Positions 1 through 6,010 of a DNA stretch of 11,519 bases are shown piece after piece (the stretch's first letter is position 1; every line of letters begins with the position of its first letter). Under the pieces are notes generated by a model that saw only the letters and a program-made list of their open reading frames with translations, ran no database searches and was not told the DNA's origin. The stretch lies in the NCBI GenBank assembly GCA_017881545.1, contig JADGQU010000046.1, positions 1-11,519 of the forward strand. Reading direction: 5' to 3'. Position numbers and translations under genes: made by a program. The DNA is from Gemmatimonadaceae bacterium (GTDB lineage: Bacteria; Gemmatimonadota; Gemmatimonadetes; Gemmatimonadales; Gemmatimonadaceae).

Positions 1-139
1 CCCGCTGCCCGCTGCAAGCAGGCGGGACCGTTCCAGGTAAGGAAGGCAAAGGCAGTTGCCTGTACCCTGATCCGCGCCAGTGCTGTCATGGCGTCCGCAG
101 CGCGTAGCAGGCAGCGTTCAGCGGGTAGCGGGCGGCAGT
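1..139. repeat. Inverted tandem-heptamer repeats around an intergenic stretch
   Basis: Two tandem copies of CCCGCTG lie at 1-14. The inverse complement, CAGCGGG followed by TAGCGGG, lies at 119-132 and matches 13 of 14 bases. Further degenerate units (GTAGCAG, GCAGCGT, CGGCAGT) surround the right copy. Between the arms are small potential hairpins, for example AGGCAA/TTGCCT at 44-49 and 56-61. No convincing reading frame is seen here. It could be a short intergenic repeat element whose left end lies at or beyond the window edge, or simply degenerate low-complexity sequence. Its copy number in the genome cannot be judged from this window. Confidence 0.4.
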
Positions 140-197
140 GTAGTTGAGTTTCCGCGAATTGGTTGCGCTTGCCGGAAATCACCCAGACCGCCCAACC

Positions 198-226
198 TTG
201 CACGCAACCTCCACGAAGGATATCGT
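198..226 (+). promoter_or_regulatory. Possible sigma-70-type promoter of the VOC-MarR-DinB operon
   Basis: TTGCAC (198-203) and TATCGT (221-226) are separated by exactly 17 bases. The -35 element shares TTG with the consensus and the -10 element matches four of six bases. Transcription would start around 233-236, some 30 bases before the first ATG. The match is moderate and sigma-factor preferences of this organism are unknown. Its main support is position, because the -10 overlaps the strong palindrome at 222-242. Confidence 0.35.
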
Positions 227-242
227 TAGCTGCGCTAACGAT
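222..242. promoter_or_regulatory. Perfect palindrome, candidate MarR operator
   Basis: ATCGTTAGC, a 3-base spacer TGC, and GCTAACGAT form a perfect inverted repeat with 9-base arms, ending 23 bases before the VOC start codon. It overlaps a plausible -10 element. MarR-family dimers typically bind palindromes of about this size in their own promoters and repress by blocking RNA polymerase. The second gene of this operon encodes a MarR-type protein, so autorepression is the obvious inference. There is no T-run after the repeat, so it is not a terminator. Confidence 0.6.
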
Positions 243-256
243 CTCACGACCACCGC

Positions 257-262
257 GGAGGG
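257..262 (+). promoter_or_regulatory. Ribosome binding site of the VOC gene
   Basis: GGAGGG precedes the ATG at 266 with only three bases between. The spacing is shorter than usual, but no other in-frame start nearby has a comparable Shine-Dalgarno sequence, and this fixes the start of the first gene in the operon. Confidence 0.55.
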
Positions 263-265
263 CCC

Positions 266-664
266 ATGGTCTCCAAGGAAGCTGTCTCACTCTCCCGCAT
301 CAAGCAGATCGCAATCCCCGTCCACTCCGTCGACGAAGCCAAGATCTTCTATCGCGACACGCTTGGGTTGCGGCATCTGTTCGACGCCCCTCCTGCCCTT
401 TCATTCTTCGATTGCGGCGGCGTGCAATTGATGCTGGCCGGACCAGCAGCCCAGGGTAAGGACGGAAACCAGCAGCACGCCGTTCTGTTCTACGACGTCA
501 GCGACATCAAAACGACGCACGCCAGGATAAAAAACCTGGGCGCGAAAAGCCTGGCGGAGCCACGCGTCATCGCGCGGATGAATGGACGGGAGATCTGGGT
601 CGGCGAGCTCTCGGACGGCCAGGGCAACGTCATCGGGCTGATGAGCGACGTTCCGGAAGCGTGA
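266..664 (+). CDS. VOC (glyoxalase/bleomycin resistance) family protein
   Basis: This 132-residue protein has the vicinal oxygen chelate fold, which occurs in glyoxalase I, fosfomycin-resistance transferases, dioxygenases and bleomycin-binding proteins. Residues 11-36 (RIKQIAIPVHSVDEA, then FYRDTLGLR) form the typical first beta-alpha unit. Residues 51-57 (GGVQLML) form a core strand. The second half-module starts near HAVLFYDVSD (71-80) and ends with DGQGNVIGLM (117-126). The usual metal-binding Glu in the last strand appears to be replaced by Gly124, so classical Ni/Zn glyoxalase chemistry is doubtful; ligand binding or an unusual metal site is possible. It is the first gene of a three-gene operon with a MarR regulator and a DinB-fold protein, and its stop codon overlaps the next start (GTGA). 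The fold is clear, the substrate unknown. Confidence 0.85.
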   Translation: MVSKEAVSLSRIKQIAIPVHSVDEAKIFYRDTLGLRHLFDAPPALSFFDCGGVQLMLAGPAAQGKDGNQQHAVLFYDVSDIKTTHARIKNLGAKSLAEPRVIARMNGREIWVGELSDGQGNVIGLMSDVPEA

Positions 665-1188
665 CCAGGGGTCATGGCACGCGGCACCGGCACCCTCCGG
701 TGGCGGAGGGGGATCTCGCCGACCAGCTCCATTCGGCGGCGATCCACCTGCTGCGGCAGCTGCGGAAGGAGGATGACGCGAGCGGACTTTCGGCGCCCCG
801 GCTTTCGGCCCTCTCCGTCGTCGTCTTCGGCGGACCCCTCACCCTCGGTGGGCTCGCGCGCGCCGAGCAGGTGAAACCGCCGACTATGACGCGTATCGTC
901 ACGGGCCTCGAGAAGGACGGTCTCGTAAACCGGAAGGATGATCCGCGCGACGGAAGGCTGACGCATATCGAAGCGACAGCGAAAGGACGTAAGATTCTGA
1001 TGGCGGGGCGCGCTCGCCGCGTCGAAAAGCTCGCAAGCGCGGTCGGCCGGCTCAACCGGTCGGAACTGGCGGAGCTTCGCCGGGGAGTTCAGCTTGTGGT
1101 TGACGTGGTCGCTAGCATGCGCGGTGACCGACCGGAACGCCGCGAAGCGATTGCTCGGCCGCCACGAATCAGAGAGGAACAAAAATGA
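661..1188 (+). CDS. MarR family winged-helix transcriptional regulator
   Basis: The protein has 175 residues from a GTG start that overlaps the VOC stop codon by four bases, which suggests translational coupling. The MarR winged helix-turn-helix is visible: LTLGGLARAEQV (61-71) leads into the recognition helix KPPTMTRIVTGLEKDGLV (72-89). The wing DDPRDGRLTHIEAT (93-106) follows, with the Asp-x-Arg-Asp-x-Arg pattern typical of the family. Helices at 20-36 and 112-153 would form the dimer interface. MarR proteins bind palindromic DNA as dimers and release it when a small phenolic or oxidising ligand binds or a cysteine is oxidised. No cysteine is present here, so ligand rather than thiol sensing is more likely. 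The probable target is the palindrome at 222-242 upstream of this operon. An internal GTG at 700 is an alternative start but has no ribosome binding site. Confidence 0.87.
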   Translation: MTRGHGTRHRHPPVAEGDLADQLHSAAIHLLRQLRKEDDASGLSAPRLSALSVVVFGGPLTLGGLARAEQVKPPTMTRIVTGLEKDGLVNRKDDPRDGRLTHIEATAKGRKILMAGRARRVEKLASAVGRLNRSELAELRRGVQLVVDVVASMRGDRPERREAIARPPRIREEQK

Positions 1189-1706
1189 ATCGCCCCAAAT
1201 CCGATTTCGATGCGCTGCGGGAGGACCTGCGGAAGGTTTACAACGGCGACCCGTGGCACGGCTCGTCGATCACCGCCGTGCTCAAAGGCATCGATGCCGA
1301 GGGCGCGACTCTGAGAACCATTCCTCGCGGCCATAACATCTGGGAGCTCGTGCTTCACATGACCGCCTGGACGCGCGAGGTCACTTCACGCGTGCGCGGC
1401 GGCGCGCCAAAGTCTCCGCCCGAGGATTGGCCATTGCCGCCATCCGGCGGAGGGAACACAGCCTGGCGTGCCGCGCAGGCAGATCTCGCTGCCGCTCAGA
1501 AGGAGCTGGAAAGCGCGGTCGACTCCCTGAAGGCGGACGACCTCGTTATCTGGATCGGGGACCAGCGCGACCCGGCCGTGGGAGCGGGCGTGACGGTCGG
1601 GACTCTGATCCGGGGCCTGCTCCAGCACCACACGTATCACCAGGGCCAGATTGCTCTGCTCAAGCGGGCACTCGACACTTTACACCCGGGCCGCCGTAAG
1701 GCCTGA
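1185..1706 (+). CDS. DinB family protein (putative metal-dependent hydrolase or thiol transferase)
   Basis: This 173-residue protein is a DinB/YfiT-like four-helix bundle. The three expected metal-binding histidines are visible: His58 in ELVLHMTAW, and His148 and His152 in the C-terminal HxxxH of LLQHHTYHQGQIALLKRAL. Members of this superfamily bind a divalent metal; some transfer bacillithiol or mycothiol to electrophiles and others are uncharacterised. The ATG overlaps the MarR stop codon (ATGA), and AGGA at 1175-1178 sits six bases upstream, so the start is well supported. With the VOC protein, the DinB protein is probably the effector of a MarR-controlled detoxification operon, but the substrate cannot be read from sequence. 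No terminator is obvious after the stop. Confidence 0.9.
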   Translation: MNRPKSDFDALREDLRKVYNGDPWHGSSITAVLKGIDAEGATLRTIPRGHNIWELVLHMTAWTREVTSRVRGGAPKSPPEDWPLPPSGGGNTAWRAAQADLAAAQKELESAVDSLKADDLVIWIGDQRDPAVGAGVTVGTLIRGLLQHHTYHQGQIALLKRALDTLHPGRRKA

Positions 1707-1798
1707 ATCGGCCGGTAGGGCAAACAAATTCCACCTCGCCGGTGTCTAATTCCCATAGCTTGGACTCCCTGCGCAGGCATCTCTCTCCTTCCCACCAC

Positions 1799-3574
1799 AT
1801 GAGAACCACCCTCCTTAGAACCACAGCTCTGGTCGCGGCGTCCCTTATCGCAGGCTCAGCCGCCGCCCAACAGGCCGCGACCACTCCTTCTGAGGGGGGC
1901 GCGCCACCGAGCTGGGACGTGCTGATGCGCGGTCGCGTTCACACGCCGACTCCCACGACCGCAGCCATCACATCCGCCGACCTCAAAACCCGCCTCTACA
2001 TCTTCGCCGACGATTCCATGCAGGGTCGTCTCCTCGCGACCGCCGGCAACGTGAAAGGCGTCGAGTACATCGCGAGTGAAGTGAAGCGGATGGGACTGCT
2101 TCCGATGGGTGACAACGGCACCTACTTCCAGGCGGTGAACGTCATCGATCGCAAGTTTGACCCGGCCAGCAGGCTGGTTGTCGGGACAACCGAGTTCGCT
2201 CCATGGACGGATTTCGCCCTGCGTGATCAGGGCTCGGCTGCCCGAAGCCTCAACGGGGTGCAGGCGATCTTCGGTGGAACATGGGGCGATTCCTCGTCGC
2301 TCATCGATCCTGCCGCAACCGCCGGAAAGCTCGTCGTGTTGAGAGTCAATGCCGCCGGCGTTACGCAGGGTTCGGGCGGCGGTGTCAACCGCGGGATCGC
2401 GACGCGCCACTTCGCCAACGCGGCCGGCATAGCCGTCGTGAGCCTCGAAGCTATGCCCGCGCAGATGATTCAGATCTTTCAGCAGCCAAATCAGCTTCTC
2501 AAGGATGCAGCTGATCCCGAGCTGCCTTCGTTTCTCTACGTCAGCAAGCGGGTCGGAGAGGCGCTGCTCGGCGCGAACATCGACAGCGCGAAAGTCGGCG
2601 CAACCGGGTCGACTGTGACGTCGACACCTCGCTTCATGGAATCGCCGACCGAGTATCCGGCGCGAAACGTGGTGGCGTTGATTCGCGGCAGCGACCCGAA
2701 GCTGCGCGACGAGTACGTCGCGATCGGAGCGCACAACGACCACATCGGCTGGAGCACGCGTCCGGTCGCGCACGATTCCATCTATGTTGTAAATCATCTC
2801 TTCCGCGCCGGTGGCGCTGACGATCGTCCGCCGCAGCTCGATGCCGCACAGCAGGCGCAGGTCAACGCGCTGATCGCCGACATCAGGAAGCGCTCGAACG
2901 GCGCCTCGGCGCGCCCCGATTCGATTTACAATGGCGCCGACGACGACGGCTCGGGCAGCGTGAGCGCGCTCGAGATCGCGCAGTATTTCGCGGCGCAGAA
3001 GGTCAAGCCGAAGCGGTCGCTGCTGTTCGTTTGGCACGTGGGTGAGGAAGCCGGCCTCTACGGATCGGAGTGGTACACCGATCATCCGACCGTGCCGCGC
3101 GAGTCAATCGTCGCGCAGCTGAATATGGACATGATTGGACGCGGCGCGTCCGCCGACAACACGGGCACAACCAAGGAAGGCGGCAGGACTCACGGCAATC
3201 CCGACTACGTGCAGCTGGTTGGATCACGCCGCCTGTCCACCGAGCTCGGCGATCTGGCCGAGACCGTTAATCACGGCGAGAAGCGTCCGCTGGCTTTTGA
3301 TTACTCGATGGACGCGAATGGACATCCGCAGAACATCTATTGCCGCAGCGATCACTACGAGTATGCGCGCTACGGCATTCCCATCATTTTCTTCACGACG
3401 GGCGGGCACGCCGACTACCACCAGGTAACCGACGAGCCGCAGTACATCGATTACGATCGTATGGCGCGCGTGGCGCAGTACGTCGCCGATCTCGCTACGA
3501 GAGTCGCGAACCTCGATCATCGCCCGAACGTCGACAAACCCAAGCCGGATCCGCACGGGCAGTGCGTCCAATAG
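1799..3574 (+). CDS. Secreted M28 family zinc metallopeptidase
   Basis: The gene encodes 591 residues from ATG 1799. That start is preferred over an upstream in-frame GTG at 1742 because it places a clean Sec signal peptide at the N-terminus (MRTTLLRTTALVAASLIAG, cleavage likely after SAAA at residue 23). No clear Shine-Dalgarno sequence precedes either start. Residues about 130-285 form a variable region that probably holds a PA-like domain. The M28 metal site is complete: His312 (IGAHNDHIGW), Asp382 (NGADDDGSGS), Glu416-Glu417 (WHVGEEAGLYGSEW, catalytic base and ligand), Asp444 (LNMDMIGR) and His541 (ADYHQVTDEP). M28 enzymes bind two zinc ions and act as aminopeptidases or carboxypeptidases, here in the periplasm or outside the cell. 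About 70 residues separate His312 from Asp382, much longer than the usual short loop. The gene stands alone and ends before a strong terminator. Confidence 0.93.
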   Translation: MRTTLLRTTALVAASLIAGSAAAQQAATTPSEGGAPPSWDVLMRGRVHTPTPTTAAITSADLKTRLYIFADDSMQGRLLATAGNVKGVEYIASEVKRMGLLPMGDNGTYFQAVNVIDRKFDPASRLVVGTTEFAPWTDFALRDQGSAARSLNGVQAIFGGTWGDSSSLIDPAATAGKLVVLRVNAAGVTQGSGGGVNRGIATRHFANAAGIAVVSLEAMPAQMIQIFQQPNQLLKDAADPELPSFLYVSKRVGEALLGANIDSAKVGATGSTVTSTPRFMESPTEYPARNVVALIRGSDPKLRDEYVAIGAHNDHIGWSTRPVAHDSIYVVNHLFRAGGADDRPPQLDAAQQAQVNALIADIRKRSNGASARPDSIYNGADDDGSGSVSALEIAQYFAAQKVKPKRSLLFVWHVGEEAGLYGSEWYTDHPTVPRESIVAQLNMDMIGRGASADNTGTTKEGGRTHGNPDYVQLVGSRRLSTELGDLAETVNHGEKRPLAFDYSMDANGHPQNIYCRSDHYEYARYGIPIIFFTTGGHADYHQVTDEPQYIDYDRMARVAQYVADLATRVANLDHRPNVDKPKPDPHGQCVQ

Positions 3575-3621
3575 CCCCGATCTTCATCGACCCACCCCTC
3601 ACCAACGTGCTCTCGCAGACA

Positions 3622-3711
3622 CGGGGGTGAAAAAGCCAAACGCCGGTGCAGCCCACCGGCAAAGGCAAAACGAAAACCCGACGTCGGCTCATTCGCCGGC
3701 GGCGGGTTTTT
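3622..3711 (+). promoter_or_regulatory. Structured leader region before the L,D-transpeptidase gene
   Basis: A perfect hairpin GCCGGTG/CACCGGC (3642-3648 and 3654-3660, five-base loop) is enclosed by GCC/GGC (3635-3637 and 3664-3666) across purine-rich internal loops AAAC and AAA. CGGG at 3622-3625 can pair with CCCG at 3677-3680, which is part of the left arm of the terminator that follows. CACCCC at 3593-3598 can compete for the same G-run. The ensemble looks like a possible attenuator, with the start codon 42 bases after the terminator. I could not match it to a riboswitch class I know. The competing helices are short, so regulation is only a hypothesis. Confidence 0.3.
3673..3711. terminator. 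Strong, probably bidirectional intrinsic terminator
   Basis: AAAACCCG (3673-3680) pairs with CGGGTTTT (3703-3710). Inside this, ACGTCGGC (3681-3688) pairs almost fully with GCCGGCGG (3695-3702), leaving a six-base loop TCATTC. The stem ends in a T-run on the + strand (TTTTT, then TCTTTT) and begins after an A-rich stretch, so it could also work on the - strand. It lies 98 bases after the M28 stop and 42 bases before the transpeptidase start. It therefore either ends the peptidase transcript or attenuates the downstream gene. Confidence 0.85.
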
Positions 3712-3752
3712 GTCTTTTCGGGCTGGCCCGACTTTCGCCTAGCTCAGGTAAT

Positions 3753-5525
3753 ATGAGCTCAACTGTTCCAGCATTCCGCGCCGTGCGCGTACGAGGCGCT
3801 TTGATAGCGCTGCTGCCACTACTCGCGTTTCTCCCAGGCTGCAAGCGTGGCGAGACGGCAAGCACGGGCAAGAATGAGAATCCCCAGACATGGGCGCCGG
3901 AAAAGCTCGCGTCGGTGCAGGGCGTTCCAGCCACCGAGATCGAAGCGCTGATACAGAAAAAGCTCGATGGTCCGAAGCTGGACCGGATCGACGACGATCA
4001 ATGGGGCCACACGAAGCGGCTCTACAAGATCTACGGAAGCAACCCGCTCTGGCTCACCAGCAATGGGCTCCACCAGATCCGCACGAAGGCGCTCACCGAC
4101 GCAATTCTGGCAGCGAACACCGATGGCATGCGGCTCGACGACTATCCGGTCGGCGCGTTGGCACAGGCGATCGGCACCCTCAAGCAGACCAAGACTCCAA
4201 CCGCCGAGCAGCTCGCGACGGCCGACGTCATTCTCACGGCTTCCTACACATCCCTCGGCGAGGATCTCCTCACGGGACAAGTGGATCCGCGTACCGTCGC
4301 GCAGGCGTGGCACGTGAACCCCGAGGAAGAGAATATCGACAGCGCTCTCGTAAGAAATCTGCGCTATGAGCACCTCGACAAGGCTCTGGCGACGATGCGT
4401 CCGACGGACGACGACTACGCCGGCTTGAGCAAACAACTTCAGAACTACCGTGTCATAGTCGCAAAGGGTGGCTGGCAACCGGTGCCCGCGACCGAGAATC
4501 TCAAGCCGGGAGCGCCGGCGAATCCGGCGGTGATGACCGCGGTGCGCAACAGGCTGGCGGTTGAGGGCATTGTTCCCGCGAGCGGCGCCAACAAGGCATC
4601 GGTGGCCCCATCGCCAGTCCCATCGCCGCAGGGCGCCAAGGCGTCGCCGGCCGGCACCTATGACCACGAGCTCGCGGCTGCTGTCGCGCTCTTTCAGGAG
4701 CGCCACGGCATCAACGTCGACAGCTCCCTTGGCAAGGAGACGATCGAGTCAATGAACGTCCCCGCCAATTACAGGCTCGCCGAGATCGCGGCGAACATGG
4801 AGCGGTTTCGTTGGCTCCCGAGAAGTTTTGGGTCGCGCTACATCTTCGTGAACGTTTCGGCGTTCAAGCTCGAGGCGTACGACAGCGGACAGAAAACTCT
4901 CGAGATGAAAGTCATCGTCGGCCAGGAGTACCAGGACAAGGCTACGCCGGTGTTCGCCGACTCGATGGAGACTGTCGTGTTTCGCCCCTACTGGAACGTG
5001 ACGCCCGATATCGCGGCGAAGGAAGTTTTCCCGAAGGGCGAAGCCTACATGGAGCGGGAGAACATGGAGACCTACCATGAGAATGGTCAGCTCCGCGTTC
5101 GCCAGCGTCCCGGCCCCAAGAACGCTCTCGGCTTCGTGAAATTCCTTTTCCCGAACGATTTCAACATTTATCTGCACGACACGCCCAACCACGAGCTCTT
5201 CAAGGAAGACGTGCGCGCGTTCAGCCACGGCTGCATACGCGTGGAAAAACCGGCCGAGCTGGCGCAGTGGGTTCTGGGATGGCCGGCGGACAAAGTGCAG
5301 GCGGAGATGGACAACCCGCCCGATAATAAATCGGTGAAGGTCCCTCAGAAGATTCCCGTCTACATCACCTACTTCACGACGTACATCAATAACGGACAGT
5401 TGTACTTCGGAAACGATCTCTACAACCGGGACGACAAGCTCGTGCCGATCGTGATGTCGGGTGCGATGCCGAGCAAGGAAATCGTCGACGCAATTCAGGC
5501 GCTGCGGAGACTCGCGAGCACCTGA
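3753..5525 (+). CDS. YcbB/LdtD-type L,D-transpeptidase lipoprotein
   Basis: The gene encodes 590 residues from ATG 3753. An upstream in-frame GTG at 3627 would add residues encoded by the terminator hairpin and bury the signal peptide. The N-terminus is a lipoprotein signal: a charged start, hydrophobic GALIALLPLLAFLPG, then Cys30. Residues about 50-250 match the scaffold domain of YcbB-like enzymes. A peptidoglycan-binding module (about 253-336, ending LGKETIESMNVP) is interrupted by a Pro/Ala-rich insert near 277-303. The YkuD catalytic domain (about 361-540) contains His475 (YLHDTP) and the signature SHGCIRV with His492, catalytic Cys494 and Arg496. Such enzymes make 3-3 crosslinks in peptidoglycan or attach proteins to it, working in the periplasm. 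The total length is close to E. coli YcbB (about 615 residues). Only a weak AGGT lies before the ATG. Confidence 0.93.
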   Translation: MSSTVPAFRAVRVRGALIALLPLLAFLPGCKRGETASTGKNENPQTWAPEKLASVQGVPATEIEALIQKKLDGPKLDRIDDDQWGHTKRLYKIYGSNPLWLTSNGLHQIRTKALTDAILAANTDGMRLDDYPVGALAQAIGTLKQTKTPTAEQLATADVILTASYTSLGEDLLTGQVDPRTVAQAWHVNPEEENIDSALVRNLRYEHLDKALATMRPTDDDYAGLSKQLQNYRVIVAKGGWQPVPATENLKPGAPANPAVMTAVRNRLAVEGIVPASGANKASVAPSPVPSPQGAKASPAGTYDHELAAAVALFQERHGINVDSSLGKETIESMNVPANYRLAEIAANMERFRWLPRSFGSRYIFVNVSAFKLEAYDSGQKTLEMKVIVGQEYQDKATPVFADSMETVVFRPYWNVTPDIAAKEVFPKGEAYMERENMETYHENGQLRVRQRPGPKNALGFVKFLFPNDFNIYLHDTPNHELFKEDVRAFSHGCIRVEKPAELAQWVLGWPADKVQAEMDNPPDNKSVKVPQKIPVYITYFTTYINNGQLYFGNDLYNRDDKLVPIVMSGAMPSKEIVDAIQALRRLAST

Positions 5526-5599
5526 GCTGTTACGGGGCACCAGCAGCTCTGATACACATGGGGTTGCTGGAGACGTAGTTGCGGTGCAACCTCACCCTG

Positions 5600-6010
5600 A
5601 TGGCCATCACCTACACAATCTCGCGCGACGAGCGGCTGGCTAAGGCTTATGCCAGCGGAGTCATCGGCGCAGAGGAGATAAACCGCTTTGTCGACACGGT
5701 GATCGCGGACCCAGAGTTCAGCCCGGGCGTGCGCGGGCTTGTTGATGCACGTGAAGCCGAGCCTGACGTCACCGTCCTTCAACTAGCGGAAGTTGCGAAG
5801 CGAGTGTTCAAGCTCATCGACCGTGGCTTGGGTCGGATCGCGATCGTAGTGGCGTCGCGGGCGAGTTACCGGGTGGCAAAAACCTTCTGCGTCCTCGCGC
5901 GCGCGCTGGGAATCGAAGTCGATGTCTTCACGGAGCTTCACGCGGCCGAAGCGTGGCTGGATGATTTGCCCGGAAGCTCCGACACAGGAGAAACGCCGCT
6001 CCCTCGCTAG
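5600..6010 (+). CDS. Small SpoIIAA/STAS-like protein of unknown function
   Basis: This 136-residue protein has no signal peptide. Its pattern is a short N-terminal strand pair (MAITYTISRDERLA), a helix with VIGAEEINRFVDTVI, then DPEFSPGVRGLVDARE (38-52), an amphipathic helix, a strand GRIAIVVAS (78-86) and a C-terminal EAWLDDLP. This arrangement resembles SpoIIAA-like/STAS-fold proteins, which often bind nucleotides, lipids or partner proteins, but the assignment is from overall pattern only. An alternative TTG start at 5579 has a good GGAGA six bases upstream, adding seven residues; the ATG has no ribosome binding site but matches where the domain begins. The gene is 74 bases after the transpeptidase and converges on the ABC operon, sharing CTAG as both stop codons. 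Confidence 0.6.
   Translation: MAITYTISRDERLAKAYASGVIGAEEINRFVDTVIADPEFSPGVRGLVDAREAEPDVTVLQLAEVAKRVFKLIDRGLGRIAIVVASRASYRVAKTFCVLARALGIEVDVFTELHAAEAWLDDLPGSSDTGETPLPR

Noticed and set aside
490..1182. Open frame of 230 codons on the - strand across the VOC/MarR genes
   Set aside because: The + strand genes have clear families and stop/start overlaps. The antisense frame has no recognisable domain.
1742..1798. Upstream GTG start for the M28 peptidase, adding 19 residues
   Set aside because: It would place a polar, His/Ser-rich stretch before an otherwise ideal signal peptide, and it lacks a Shine-Dalgarno sequence.
1856..3085. Long open frame (409 codons) on the - strand opposite the M28 peptidase gene
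   Set aside because: The + strand frame has a signal peptide and a full set of M28 metal ligands. The - strand frame has Arg/Val-rich composition without recognisable motifs, as expected for an antisense shadow in GC-rich DNA.
3622..3672. Possible cyclic-di-GMP or glycine riboswitch because of GCCAAAC and GGCAAAA stretches around a hairpin
   Set aside because: The order and pairing of conserved elements of those classes (for example the GACGCAAAGCC segment, or the two flanking glycine-aptamer helices) are not present, so I report only an unclassified structured leader.
3819..4706. Open frame of 295 codons on the - strand within the transpeptidase gene
   Set aside because: It overlaps well-conserved scaffold and peptidoglycan-binding coding sequence and has no motif or ribosome binding site of its own.
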